The position numbers were made by a program, and so were the translations under genes. A DNA stretch of 64,000 nt from Paenibacillus aceris (lineage in GTDB: Bacteria; Bacillota; Bacilli; Paenibacillales; NBRC-103111), in assembly GCF_017874035.1 (NCBI RefSeq), contig NZ_JAGGKV010000001.1, positions 496,001 to 560,000 of the forward strand. Reading direction: 5' to 3'. The notes beneath the pieces are model-generated. The model had not been told where the DNA came from. It saw nothing but the letters and a program-made list of their open reading frames with translations, and ran no database searches. Position 1 is the stretch's first letter. Each line of letters opens with the position of its first letter. This document shows positions 41,751 to 50,859 of this stretch, one piece after another.

Positions 41751-42670
41751 TTTGATTTACCTCCGTCAACAATTGAATTTAATTTACTACCCTCATATGC
41801 GGGAATGGCTTTAGGTGCTTTAATCATAATTTTTTCGCCATCAAACTCCATTGTTGCTTTTCCCTCGATTTGCAAAGCGTTCAAATAGGCTTTTGGCACT
41901 TGCAAACGTCCTGCCCGGTCTAATACAACAAACTCTTCATGGTCCTCATTCGCAAGTCCTCCATGGATGCCGGCAGCGCCATCCAGTGATGGACTCCGTG
42001 CAATAAACTCCGAACTTGTCATCCCATCCCGGATGGCAACGACCCGGCCAACCTTGCCAGCCATGGATAAATCATGTGTAACAATCACAATCGTCACACC
42101 TAGTTCTTTATTCAACCGTTGGAAAATGGTTAGAATCATATCCGCCGTCTTCGAATCTACGGAACCAGTAGGCTCGTCGGCAAGCAGCAGTCTTGGCCGA
42201 TTAGCCAGCGAAATGGCAATGGCCACACGCTGTTGCTCCCCTCCTGACAGTTCCTGAAGCTTATTGTTCAACCGGTGGCTGAGCCCGACCCATTCCAGCA
42301 ATTGCTTGGCATAGGCAGGATCATAGTTCCCGCTGAGCATCATCGGCATTTCCACATTTTCGAGTGCGGTCAAGTAAGAAACGAGATTTCGCGCGTTATT
42401 TTGCCAAATAAAGCCGACCGTATGCCGTTTGTATTCAACCAACTGCTTATCTGTGATTTTCAATAAATCCCAATCGCCGACTTTTACTTGACCGGCTGAA
42501 GGACGATCAAGTCCGCCCAAGATATTCAGCAATGTAGACTTGCCGCTTCCGCTGTTCCCGATAATTGCCATAAGCTCACCGGCATCAACCTGAATGTTCA
42601 ATCCTTGTAAAGCGACAACTTCGATCTCGTCAGATTTATAAATTTTGACCAAGCCCTCGCAAGTAATCAT
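41747..42670 (-). CDS. ABC ATPase (MacB/LolD type) with AbrB-like C-terminal domain
   Basis: A 307-residue protein. Residues 1-220 form an ATPase with Walker A GNSGSGKST, Q-loop WQNNAR, signature LSGGEQQR, Walker B LLLADEPTGSVD and switch His in VTHD. This group pairs with FtsX-type permeases. Residues 248-287 read VVLDRAGRLQVPKAYLNALQI, then GKATMEFDGEKIMIKAP, the pattern of an AbrB/SpoVT swapped-hairpin domain. That fusion is unusual; it may serve dimerisation, DNA binding or a fold coincidence. It starts one base pair from the permease stop and overlaps the binding-protein gene by four bases. Confidence 0.88.
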   Translation of the reverse strand: MITCEGLVKIYKSDEIEVVALQGLNIQVDAGELMAIIGNSGSGKSTLLNILGGLDRPSAGQVKVGDWDLLKITDKQLVEYKRHTVGFIWQNNARNLVSYLTALENVEMPMMLSGNYDPAYAKQLLEWVGLSHRLNNKLQELSGGEQQRVAIAISLANRPRLLLADEPTGSVDSKTADMILTIFQRLNKELGVTIVIVTHDLSMAGKVGRVVAIRDGMTSSEFIARSPSLDGAAGIHGGLANEDHEEFVVLDRAGRLQVPKAYLNALQIEGKATMEFDGEKIMIKAPKAIPAYEGSKLNSIVDGGKSK

Positions 42671-42671
42671 C

Positions 42672-45617
42672 CTATTTCTCCTCCCCGAGCTTCACAGCTT
42701 GATGAACCCGCAGCCTTCTAATGTGTAAGAACAGCAGTAAAGCTCCTGTTGCCATCATGAAAGCTACAACGAAATAGAGCTGATACGTGTCTTTGGAATC
42801 GAAAACAACCCGAAATGGCGGCACCTGAGTCTTCACATTCTGCGAGGTTTGCAGGAAGGGCAAGAAGAAATAGCTCGTTAATTTACCGATGGCAATTCCT
42901 AACGCAATGGATAAACCCGCTGTAAACCCTTGCTCCAGCAGCAGCATCCCCGTCAATTGCTTGCGGGAGAGCCCCATCGCGCGAAGCACCCCAAACTGAA
43001 CGACTCGACTCGATAAATTAAAGAACCAGTACAGCATGTAGCCAATTAAAGACACCAAAACTGAAACGAGAAAGCCCAAACTAAGTATCCCGAAAACGCC
43101 GCCTCTGGCCGGAAGCTTCTTCTGAACGATGAGCTCATTCCGAACATCCTTGACAGAAGCCAACTCGATTCCCTTAGCTTGCAAGGCGGTTACGATTGGC
43201 GCCACTTTCGCGTCCGGTTTCATTTTCAACCAAACCTCATATGGAACCATGGGCGCTTGATCGTAAACATAATCCAGATTCGTAATGAAAAATGGCGTCT
43301 GATCCGGATATTGACTTGGCCAGTAAGGAAGAATGCCGACAATAACAAATTCTACTGGCTGCTGGCTGATTGTAATCGATAGCAGATCCCCGGCTTTGAG
43401 CGAATACTTGCTTGCATAATTAGAAGGAATAATAACGGCTTGCTCATAGCTGCCAAGCAAATTCAAGTATTGATACGGAGGCGCCGGAAATAAATCAGGC
43501 CGGAACCATCCTACTTTAGCAAAATCAACATTATCAATGCCCATGACCAGCCCTTGGCCGGTTGATTTCCCTGACACCACGACATTTCCTTTCGTTTGCA
43601 AAACCCTTGCCGCAGCTTGAACGCCCTCTAGATCTCGGAACACTTGAAAAGGTGGTTCAACGTAACGAATTTTCGATGGTGTACCCTCTCCGTTATTCGC
43701 TCCACCCTGGCCTCCTTGCCCACCGTTTGCTCCAGATCCACCATTACCTGTACCTCCATTTCCGCCATTATTACCGCCTGCCCCGTTCGAGCCTCCCCCT
43801 TGGTTTCCTCCGGTGTTTCCTCCAGCATTGGGATCCTTAGGCAGATCATCGGAGAATCCTTCCCATACGGTTTGCAGCACAACATCCGTTCCATATTGGT
43901 ACAAGGTCCTTTCCGTCGAATTCAGATCAATCGTACGTGCAGCCGAGGAATTATATACACCAAGGCCTAACGTTAAGATCAGAAGCAGCATAAGCGGATA
44001 ATAGGCTTTCGCTGAACGGGAAAGCTGCACAAGCGTTAAATAGAGCGGCACGGGAAGGAATTTTCGCCCCAGCCAGCCGAACAAACGCAGCAGCCACGGA
44101 AAAATACGCAGAAAGAACAAACCCAGTGCGAAAATTGAAAGTGCAGGTACGAAAAACAACAGCGGATGCACTTGCAGCTGATCGGTCGTCAAGCCTGTTT
44201 GCACGGACAACACTTGACGTTGATCAAATAAGTAAAAGCCATAGACGACAACACCGATCAGCACGATGTCCAGAAACCAGCGCTGCCAAAGCGGCGACCG
44301 GTCGGATCTGGCAAGAAGCTGCTTGTAGTTCACGATCGAAGCTTTTGCAAAAAGGATTGCAGGAATCACGCTCGCAAGAATTGCGATGAGCACAGCAAGA
44401 CCGCCATAGAGCATTGCTTCCTTTGTGAAGCTGACAGGAATCGATTTCCGGTCAACAAACGTTAGAAACCCGCTGGAAGAACCAATACTTTTGGCCATAA
44501 ACCAGCCCATAAATGGTCCAACCACCAGAGCAATGATTCCTAGTGATAATCCCTCCAGAAAATAAATCCCAATGATTTGTTTCGTACTGCCGCCCCTGCT
44601 TCGGAGTGTGGCAATAACACCGCGCTGCCGATCAAGCGACTGCCTGGCATTCATGACAATGTAATAGAAAACCATGGCAATCATTGGAGCTGCCAATGTG
44701 AATAGCAGAATCTGCATCTGCAAGCTTTGCGCCTTAAATTCGGACAGCATCGGCTTGAATGAAACATCGACCTTTGTATTTTTGAGTTTCTGGAACAGAT
44801 TAATGTCCAGCCTCTCCAGACGATGGTCTAATGGAGACAGTTGGCTCGTTTGAATGTTACGCAGATCGAAAGCATAATACCAATTGGCTAATTGCAGCGG
44901 AATTTTCTTCTCCGTTAATAACGTGTTCATAAAAACATCATCGCTAACGATAAGTGCGTTGACTAAACCTTCCAAGCCTTGAAACCAATAGGCATCCGTC
45001 TCGTTTTTTGGCTTAAAGGAGCCTACAATCTTCACCTTCAGCAATTGACTTCCGCTTGCTCCGGACACGGAATAATTGAACACGTCACCGATATGCAGAT
45101 CATTTCGGTACAGAGCTTCATCCAGTACAACGGCTTCCAGAATACCGTTTTGCACTTGATTCGAAGCCATTTGTCCATTCGGCCATTCTACGTGTTCATT
45201 CAACCCGCTCCATGAGGTAAGCGCCATTTGCCGCCGTTTGCTGGGATCCACTTTCGATGCATCTACAGGTGTGATTTGCGCTCCTTTGATCGTATAGCTC
45301 TTGGCAAAAGTTTGGACCGGAAACCCGATCTCCTTCGGGATATCTTCCCCTATGTACACATTGACGTCTTTCAGCTCGTCCAACCCTGCACGTTCTGTCC
45401 CAACCGCTTGATACCGCATAAGCAGAGAGCCTGCGGGCAGTCCGCTGCTCTTCTCTTCAAGCGATTTGGCCACGACGCGCTTCAGCGATCCATCCGCATA
45501 CATCGGAATGCTGGTGGTGAAGGCAACGGCCATAATCAATCCAAGTAACGTGCTGAGCGTCAGCCAACGGGTATTCCACATTTTTCGAAATAAAAACCGC
45601 AGCATGGGAATAGACAT
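42672..45617 (-). CDS. FtsX-type ABC permease with Gly/Asn-rich linker
   Basis: A 981-residue permease. It has an N-terminal helix, a large outer domain, then three helices (residues 300-440) and a second set of helices at 460-560. A second outer domain follows, and a final FtsX domain lies at 850-970 (GVLRAMGLSRKQLTGMLLLEQGF). The earlier FtsX domain contains RQRGVIATLRSRGGSTKQI. Between them, residues 594-647 are almost only Gly and Asn with some Gln and Ser, a flexible outer linker. This duplicated layout resembles LolC/MacB-type exporters. Its ATG overlaps the adaptor stop (TAATG). It is the membrane core of the operon. Confidence 0.88.
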   Translation of the reverse strand: MSIPMLRFLFRKMWNTRWLTLSTLLGLIMAVAFTTSIPMYADGSLKRVVAKSLEEKSSGLPAGSLLMRYQAVGTERAGLDELKDVNVYIGEDIPKEIGFPVQTFAKSYTIKGAQITPVDASKVDPSKRRQMALTSWSGLNEHVEWPNGQMASNQVQNGILEAVVLDEALYRNDLHIGDVFNYSVSGASGSQLLKVKIVGSFKPKNETDAYWFQGLEGLVNALIVSDDVFMNTLLTEKKIPLQLANWYYAFDLRNIQTSQLSPLDHRLERLDINLFQKLKNTKVDVSFKPMLSEFKAQSLQMQILLFTLAAPMIAMVFYYIVMNARQSLDRQRGVIATLRSRGGSTKQIIGIYFLEGLSLGIIALVVGPFMGWFMAKSIGSSSGFLTFVDRKSIPVSFTKEAMLYGGLAVLIAILASVIPAILFAKASIVNYKQLLARSDRSPLWQRWFLDIVLIGVVVYGFYLFDQRQVLSVQTGLTTDQLQVHPLLFFVPALSIFALGLFFLRIFPWLLRLFGWLGRKFLPVPLYLTLVQLSRSAKAYYPLMLLLILTLGLGVYNSSAARTIDLNSTERTLYQYGTDVVLQTVWEGFSDDLPKDPNAGGNTGGNQGGGSNGAGGNNGGNGGTGNGGSGANGGQGGQGGANNGEGTPSKIRYVEPPFQVFRDLEGVQAAARVLQTKGNVVVSGKSTGQGLVMGIDNVDFAKVGWFRPDLFPAPPYQYLNLLGSYEQAVIIPSNYASKYSLKAGDLLSITISQQPVEFVIVGILPYWPSQYPDQTPFFITNLDYVYDQAPMVPYEVWLKMKPDAKVAPIVTALQAKGIELASVKDVRNELIVQKKLPARGGVFGILSLGFLVSVLVSLIGYMLYWFFNLSSRVVQFGVLRAMGLSRKQLTGMLLLEQGFTAGLSIALGIAIGKLTSYFFLPFLQTSQNVKTQVPPFRVVFDSKDTYQLYFVVAFMMATGALLLFLHIRRLRVHQAVKLGEEK

Positions 45618-46711
45618 TAGCGACCCACTACTTTCTGTCCGGCGGTAAGACCTTTCACAATCTCCACATCCGTTGACGTCTGTTGACCGATTTCCACATC
45701 GACTTCCTTCTTATTCCCCTGATTATCCACCACTTGCACATAATTTCGGCCGGAGTAGGAGCGAAGCGCCGCCAAAGGAATCGTTGTCGCATTTTCTTTT
45801 CTTTGTGTTACAATCGTCACACTTAGCGGAGTTCCGCGATTAAGTCCCTTTGGAAACTCATCCAATTGAACGACTAAATATTGATCGATCGAATCTTGCT
45901 TGCCATCTAAACCGCCCCCCGGATAGCCGCCATTATTATTCCCAGCTGTCTGCGGGTTCGGCAGTTGCTTAACCTTTCCTTTGTGCTGACCAGCAGAGTT
46001 AATATCCACTTGGGCTTCCATCCCGACAGCAACTTTCTTCGCATCATCTGCGCTAATACTTGCCGCTACTGTCAATTCATTCAAATCCGCCAGCGTCGCA
46101 ACGGACTCATCCGACTTCACGGTATCGCCCTTCTTCGCTGTGACCGTTACGATCGTCCCGCTGAACGGCGCGAGAAGCTTCGCTTTGCTTACTTGCGTTT
46201 CAAGCTTCGTCAGCTCCTCCCGTTTCAGTTCAAAATCAATCTTCGCCTGCTCGATTTGCTCGGGCGTCATTTCGTCCGCCTTCCGCAACGTCTCGATCAT
46301 CGTCAGCTCATCTTTGCGGGTTTGAAGCTTTTTACGTTTCAAATCGCTTTCTAAATCCGAAACATCCAGCTCAGCAACGGGCTGGCCCTTCTCAACTGTA
46401 TCTCCATTTTTCACAAGAATGGCGCTGATTCGTTTGGAAGTCATATCTTCAGAGAAGAAAAGCTTTTCTTCCTGCAGGGCCATTAATCTTCCGCCCCCTC
46501 TTACTTTGGTTTCGAGCGTTTCCGTTTTCACCGTATATTCGGGCTTCTTGGAAAGCTTAGGCGGATTAATGCTCGGAAGCGCCTCTTCCTCCTGCTCCTT
46601 CGGCAATAACGAACAGCCGGAAGATAATAAAAGTGTCGTACATACAAGCAGTGCAGTTACGGGCTTCCTCCAGCTAGGAGACGAATTTCCCGTCCACCAT
46701 TTCGTAAACAT
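45617..46711 (-). CDS. Adaptor lipoprotein (HlyD/MacA-like)
   Basis: A 364-residue membrane fusion lipoprotein. The signal peptide ends at LLSSGC (about Cys33). The lipoyl half motif is in RISAILVKNGDTVEKGQPVAELD, a coiled coil follows (residues 120-175), and KLLAPFSGTIVTVTAKKGDTVKSDE is the return motif. NPQTAGNNNGGYPGGG is a flexible Gly/Asn stretch like that of the permease. ATG 46711 is chosen because GGAGG lies 9 nt upstream; this puts the first 38 bp inside the upstream ATPase gene. It ends on the permease start codon. It should link the ABC exporter to the outside. Confidence 0.88.
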   Translation of the reverse strand: MFTKWWTGNSSPSWRKPVTALLVCTTLLLSSGCSLLPKEQEEEALPSINPPKLSKKPEYTVKTETLETKVRGGGRLMALQEEKLFFSEDMTSKRISAILVKNGDTVEKGQPVAELDVSDLESDLKRKKLQTRKDELTMIETLRKADEMTPEQIEQAKIDFELKREELTKLETQVSKAKLLAPFSGTIVTVTAKKGDTVKSDESVATLADLNELTVAASISADDAKKVAVGMEAQVDINSAGQHKGKVKQLPNPQTAGNNNGGYPGGGLDGKQDSIDQYLVVQLDEFPKGLNRGTPLSVTIVTQRKENATTIPLAALRSYSGRNYVQVVDNQGNKKEVDVEIGQQTSTDVEIVKGLTAGQKVVGR

Positions 46712-47444
46712 GATCGGCAACCTCCAAAATAGTAGGGTCATGGGTCGTCATACAAATCGTAACCTGCTCCGTCGCGATCATACTTCGAAAAACGGACATA
46801 ATCTGTGCCCCCATCTGGGAATCCAGCTCAGCAGTCGGCTCGTCAGCCAAAATCAATGAAGGCCGATGCGCAATTGCCTTAGCGATTGCAACACGCTGCT
46901 GTTCACCCCCGGACAGTTCAAACGGACGATGGTGCATACGTTTGCCAAGCCCGACGAGTTCAAGGCAATAAGCTACCCTTTCCTTCCATTGAGATCGCGG
47001 AACTCCCGCCATGCGCAGTGCAAGCTCCACATTTTCCCAAGCAGATAACAGCGGCATTAAGGCATACGATTGAAAAATAAAACCAATCTCTCTTCGGCGA
47101 ACTAACGTTCGTTCATCATCGCTTCCCAGATGAAATGCATGATCCAGGAACGTAATTTCCCCTTCGTTCGGCTGATCAAGTCCCCCAATCAAATTCAACA
47201 GCGTCGTCTTTCCCGAGCCTGATCGGCCTTTGAGCATCACAAGCTGAAGAGGCCGGAGTTCCATCTCAATACCTTTAAGAACCTCTAATCGTTCACCTCC
47301 GACTTGAAAGGATCGAGTCACACCCGTCACCGTCAATATCGGCGATTCGAGATGTGCGTGCGAAGAAGTATGGGTCTCGCCGGGTATCTCCTCCTCCATC
47401 GTCATAGCCTCTGATGTACTTTTTTTACGAAACCAGTTCGCCAT
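46674..47444 (-). CDS. ABC ATPase, first gene of the envelope operon
   Basis: A 256-residue ATPase of the MacB/LolD class. It has a 35-residue acidic, His-containing N-terminal extension before ILTVTGVTRSF. Walker A is GRSGSGKTT, the Q-loop IFQSYALMP, the signature LSGGEQQR, Walker B LILADEPTAELD, and the switch TTHD. It leads an operon that contains a second ATPase, so either the two form a heterodimer on the single permease or they serve different partners. AAGGAAG lies before the ATG. About 260 bp of AT-rich DNA upstream should hold the promoter. Confidence 0.9.
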   Translation of the reverse strand: MANWFRKKSTSEAMTMEEEIPGETHTSSHAHLESPILTVTGVTRSFQVGGERLEVLKGIEMELRPLQLVMLKGRSGSGKTTLLNLIGGLDQPNEGEITFLDHAFHLGSDDERTLVRRREIGFIFQSYALMPLLSAWENVELALRMAGVPRSQWKERVAYCLELVGLGKRMHHRPFELSGGEQQRVAIAKAIAHRPSLILADEPTAELDSQMGAQIMSVFRSMIATEQVTICMTTHDPTILEVADHVYEMVDGKFVS

Positions 47445-47640
47445 ATGGCACTTCTTCCTTTCATTTCCAAATCAGCTGTATGATAAATTAGACGGTGCAT
47501 GTTTTCAAAAAGTTCCACGAAACTGAAAATTTGCTGAAAGTTTTTCTTTTGATCCTATGCACTCCTTGTATGAATCTATTAAAATATACTAATTTTTGTA
47601 ATATGTTACCATGCAACAAATTACCTATTTTATCCAATGA

Positions 47641-47693
47641 AAAAAAGCTATCCTGAAAGTCTGATCAGACCCTTCAAGATAGCCCATTTTCTG
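47641..47693 (-). terminator. Terminator of the RimJ-like gene
   Basis: GCTATC.TGAA.GTC pairs with GAC..TTCA.GATAGC, with a T run on the minus strand. Confidence 0.8.
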
Positions 47694-47704
47694 AAGCGCA
47701 GTTT

Positions 47705-48253
47705 CTACTCCAACGCTGTATTCCGCAGCACCATATGAATATGGTCCTCCCAAACCCCATGTATTTTCAAATATTTGAGCGCCAATCCCTCCTCATAGAA
47801 GCCCAACTTCTTCACTACCTTAAGGGAAGCAGCGTTCCGAGGCATGATGTTCGCTTCAATGCGGTGCAGGTCCATGACCTCAAAAGCATAGGCAATTATC
47901 GCTTTCAGCCCCTCAGTCATAAGTCCCTGATTCACAAGATTTCCATCCATCCGATAGCCCAAATGACAGGATTGAAAAGCCCCTCTGACAATATTGTTAA
48001 GAGCAATTGACCCGATCAGACGCTCTTCATACAACATCCATACTTTTAGTAATTGGCCTTCCTCCATCATTTTAGCTTCTTTCTCAAGTAACTCCACCTG
48101 ATACTCCTTGGTAAAGTACGTCTCATCGCGCTCTATTTCCCACTGCTTTAAAAAAGCACGATTGCGATTCACATAATCCAACACCAGCTCAGCAGATGAA
48201 TGATCTAACTTAACTAAAGACATTCTCTCCGTCTTACAGACCAACTTCATCAT
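47705..48253 (-). CDS. GNAT acetyltransferase, RimJ/RimL type
   Basis: A 182-residue acetyltransferase. ERMSLVKLDHSSAELVLDYVNRNR at the start, GSIALNNIVRGAFQSCHLGYRMD, LMTEGLKAIIAYAFE and the late RNAASLKVVKKLGFYEEGLALKYLKI are the normal RimJ/RimL/YdaF pattern. Family members acetylate ribosomal protein N-termini or small molecules; the substrate here is unknown. The start is ATG 48253 or ATG 48250, both close after AAGGAGG; the second has the better spacing. Transcribed alone, toward the ABC operon promoter region. Confidence 0.9.
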   Translation of the reverse strand: MMKLVCKTERMSLVKLDHSSAELVLDYVNRNRAFLKQWEIERDETYFTKEYQVELLEKEAKMMEEGQLLKVWMLYEERLIGSIALNNIVRGAFQSCHLGYRMDGNLVNQGLMTEGLKAIIAYAFEVMDLHRIEANIMPRNAASLKVVKKLGFYEEGLALKYLKIHGVWEDHIHMVLRNTALE

Positions 48254-48440
48254 TATTCCTCCTTAAATCGTATACGTGATCGTTTATTTGGCTATACAAT
48301 AATACCCGCATGCCTGAACCACCGCAACTTTCTTACAAAATGTGAAACCTCAACTGTTATTTGCAGGATTTTACCCGCCTTTGGGGAAGTTAAAAAGAGG
48401 AACGTAATTAGAAATGCTTACAAAGAAGGAGAATACCGAC

Positions 48441-49823
48441 ATGATTGAAACGATCAAAACCTATTTGGAAGAGCATAGGGATCAACACATAGAGGAATTG
48501 ATGCAGTTTTTGCGGATTCCAAGTATTAGTGCTGTTGCCGAACACCAACCTGATATGAAGCGCTGTGCGGAATGGGCCGCTGATGCCCTAAAACAAGCTG
48601 GACTTGAAAATATTGAAATTATGCCGACCGGCGGTCACCCTGTCGTTTATGCAGACTGGCTGCATGCAGAAGGTAAGCCAACGGTGCTAATTTATGGACA
48701 CTATGACGTTCAACCGGCTGAACCGCTTGAGCTATGGGAGACGCCTCCCTTTGAACCAGTTATTCGTGACGGTAAACTATTTGCCCGGGGCAGCACAGAT
48801 GATAAAGGGCAACTTTTGCTTTATGTCAAAGCGGTAGAAGCTTTTTTACGCACGCAGGGCAGTCTGCCAGTGAATGTGAAATTCTGTATTGAAGGCGAAG
48901 AAGAAATTGCGAGCAAGAACCTGCCTCCATTCGTAGAAAAGTACAAAGATAAATTGCAAGCCGACGCGATTACCCTTTCAGATACCCAAATGCATGGCCC
49001 TGGGAAGCCGGCACTTATGTACGGTCTACGCGGTCTGGCTGGCTTTGAAATTACGATCGATGGCGCAAACAGTGACCTGCATTCCGGGTTGTTCGGCGGA
49101 GCCGTCCAAAATCCGATTCACGCTTTGACAAATCTGCTGAGCTCGTTCCATGATGCCGAAGGCCGTGTTGCCGTCAAAGGCTTTTACGATCGCGTAATTG
49201 AACTATCGGACAAGGAACGCGAAGCTTTTAAACAAGTGGAACCCGATGAAAATAAGGTGCGGGCCGATCTGCATGTCGATACTTTATATGGCGAAAAAGG
49301 ATTCTCGTTCTACGAGCAAACAACGTCAAGACCGACTTTGGAAATAACTTCAGTAAGCGGCGGCTTTCAAGGAGAAGGCATTAAGCCTATCATCCCGAAC
49401 CGCGCTTCGGCCAAAATTGCGTGCCGACTTGTTGCTGCGCAAGTCCCGGAAGAAATCATGGATGCTGTTGAAGCGCATATTCAAGCCCAAACTTTGCCTG
49501 GCGTAAAAGTATCCCTGAGCCGACAGCTGCGCGGCAACCCGTTTATTACTCCAATCGATGAACCTGTCATGGTTGCAGCCGCGGAAGCTTATGAAGATAC
49601 TTATGGCGTATGGCCGGTTTATACGCGAAGCGGAGGGTCGATTCCGATCGTCGAAGTGTTAGGACGAGTACTTGATGCTCCCGTAATTCTACTTGGATTC
49701 GGCTTGCCTGGCGAGAACCTGCATGCGCCTAATGAGCATTTTCACTTGGTCAATTGGGATCAAGGAACAGAGACGATCAGCCGCTTCTGGCTGAAGCTCT
49801 CGAAACAGAATAACGAAGCATGA
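48441..49823 (+). CDS. M20 family dipeptidase
   Basis: A 460-residue zinc peptidase of the ArgE/DapE/CPG2 class, in the subgroup of PepV-like or CNDP-like dipeptidases. Metal ligands and catalytic residues are visible in [33 protein letters not shown] and the C-terminal [12 protein letters not shown] 48441 (MIETIK) has AAGGAG 9 nt upstream and fits the family start; the frame remains open to 48414. The enzyme should hydrolyse dipeptides in the cytoplasm. It overlaps the following acetyltransferase gene by four bases. Confidence 0.92.
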   Translation: MIETIKTYLEEHRDQHIEELMQFLRIPSISAVAEHQPDMKRCAEWAADALKQAGLENIEIMPTGGHPVVYADWLHAEGKPTVLIYGHYDVQPAEPLELWETPPFEPVIRDGKLFARGSTDDKGQLLLYVKAVEAFLRTQGSLPVNVKFCIEGEEEIASKNLPPFVEKYKDKLQADAITLSDTQMHGPGKPALMYGLRGLAGFEITIDGANSDLHSGLFGGAVQNPIHALTNLLSSFHDAEGRVAVKGFYDRVIELSDKEREAFKQVEPDENKVRADLHVDTLYGEKGFSFYEQTTSRPTLEITSVSGGFQGEGIKPIIPNRASAKIACRLVAAQVPEEIMDAVEAHIQAQTLPGVKVSLSRQLRGNPFITPIDEPVMVAAAEAYEDTYGVWPVYTRSGGSIPIVEVLGRVLDAPVILLGFGLPGENLHAPNEHFHLVNWDQGTETISRFWLKLSKQNNEA

Positions 49824-50347
49824 GAGGATTGGCTAACCATATGAACACAACTCATTTATCTCTCCGAGATGCAAGCTTGGAAGATCTCGCAGAAATTGTA
49901 CGTATATATAATTCAACTGTTGCAGGGCGCATGGTTACCGCTGATACGGAGCCAGTTACGACAGCAAGTCGTGAAGCCTGGTTTCATGAACACTCCGCCG
50001 ATTTCCGGCCTTTATGGGTGGTCGAAAACGGCAGCGGAATTTGCGGTTGGCTTAGTTTCCAATCCTTCTATGGACGGCCAGCCTACAATGCTACAGCGGA
50101 AGTCAGCATTTACATTGATGAAGCTGCCCGTGGCCAAGGAATCGGCCGTTACCTCATGGAGCAGGCTTTAGCTGCTTGTCCAAAGCTGGGTCTTAAGACC
50201 TTGCTGGGCTTTATTTTCGGCCATAATGAACCCAGTTTACAGCTCTTCCGTAAATTCGGCTTCGAAAATTGGGCGCATTTGCCGGGTATTGCCGAACTCG
50301 ATGGAATCGAAAGAGACCTGATTATTCTAGGTAAACGAGTCGGTTAA
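49820..50347 (+). CDS. GNAT acetyltransferase, phosphinothricin acetyltransferase-like
   Basis: A 168-175 residue acetyltransferase. [20 protein letters not shown] at the start, then [37 protein letters not shown] with the acetyl-CoA loop, and [30 protein letters not shown], are typical of Pat/YncA/MnaT enzymes. These acetylate methionine analogues such as phosphinothricin or methionine sulfone. The first ATG overlaps the dipeptidase stop; the ATG at 49841 is closer to the family start, with AGAGG 12 nt before it. Co-transcribed with the dipeptidase. Confidence 0.9.
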   Translation: MRGLANHMNTTHLSLRDASLEDLAEIVRIYNSTVAGRMVTADTEPVTTASREAWFHEHSADFRPLWVVENGSGICGWLSFQSFYGRPAYNATAEVSIYIDEAARGQGIGRYLMEQALAACPKLGLKTLLGFIFGHNEPSLQLFRKFGFENWAHLPGIAELDGIERDLIILGKRVG

Positions 50348-50360
50348 TGAATGTTTACTA

Positions 50361-50429
50361 AAAAAATAGCGCTTCTCCTCTTGCTTAGCGATGTTACATC
50401 GCAGCCAAGAAGGAAAAGCGCTATTTCTT
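50361..50429. terminator. Bidirectional terminator
   Basis: A long stem: AAATAGCGCTT and inner TCC.CTTG and GCGATG pair with their complements ending AAGCGCTATTT, between convergent genes. Confidence 0.85.
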
Positions 50430-50449
50430 ATGCCAACCTGCAGACCCTA

Positions 50450-50839
50450 TTAGCCTTCATCCAAAAAAGCCTCAACCTCGATCTCGATCATCAACGCAGG
50501 ATCAATCAACGCTTTTACTTCAACCATTGTTGCCACAGGCTGCACATCTCTGAAATATTCTCCATGCGCGCGACCAAATTGTTCCCATAAAGAAATATCC
50601 GTCACAAACATCCGGGTACGAATCACATCCGACATCGTAGCTCCAAGCTCCAAAAGTGCTTTCTCGATGGTCTCCAGCACAAAGCGAGCTTGCTCATAGG
50701 CATTGCCTGCGCCAACCACCATGCCATCCTTCATCGCCGTTGTTCCTGCTACTTCGATACGGTTCCCTACGCGAATTGCCCGGCAATAACCGACAGTTGG
50801 CTCCCAGGGGGAGCCTGTAAATACTCTCGTTCGACTCAT
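50450..50839 (-). CDS. RidA/YjgF family protein
   Basis: A 129-residue protein. The GSPWEPTVGYCRAIRVGNRIEVAGTT block, ARFVLETIEKALLELGATMSDVIRTRMFVTD and the C-terminal VEVKALIDPALMIEIEVEAF are the YjgF/RidA pattern, including the arginine (R105-like, in VIRTRM) needed for deaminase activity in RidA. The family hydrolyses reactive enamine/imine intermediates from PLP enzymes. It lies 21 bp downstream of a DapA-like gene and is co-transcribed, which hints at a pathway that makes an unstable imine. AAAGGGGAG precedes the ATG. Confidence 0.88.
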   Translation of the reverse strand: MSRTRVFTGSPWEPTVGYCRAIRVGNRIEVAGTTAMKDGMVVGAGNAYEQARFVLETIEKALLELGATMSDVIRTRMFVTDISLWEQFGRAHGEYFRDVQPVATMVEVKALIDPALMIEIEVEAFLDEG

Positions 50840-50859
50840 GACTCAATCAACTCCCCTTT

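Noticed and set aside
48410..48432. AATGCTTACAAAGAAGGAG upstream of the dipeptidase as another hairpin-element copy
   Set aside because: Only the head motif is similar and there is no stem; this can be chance.
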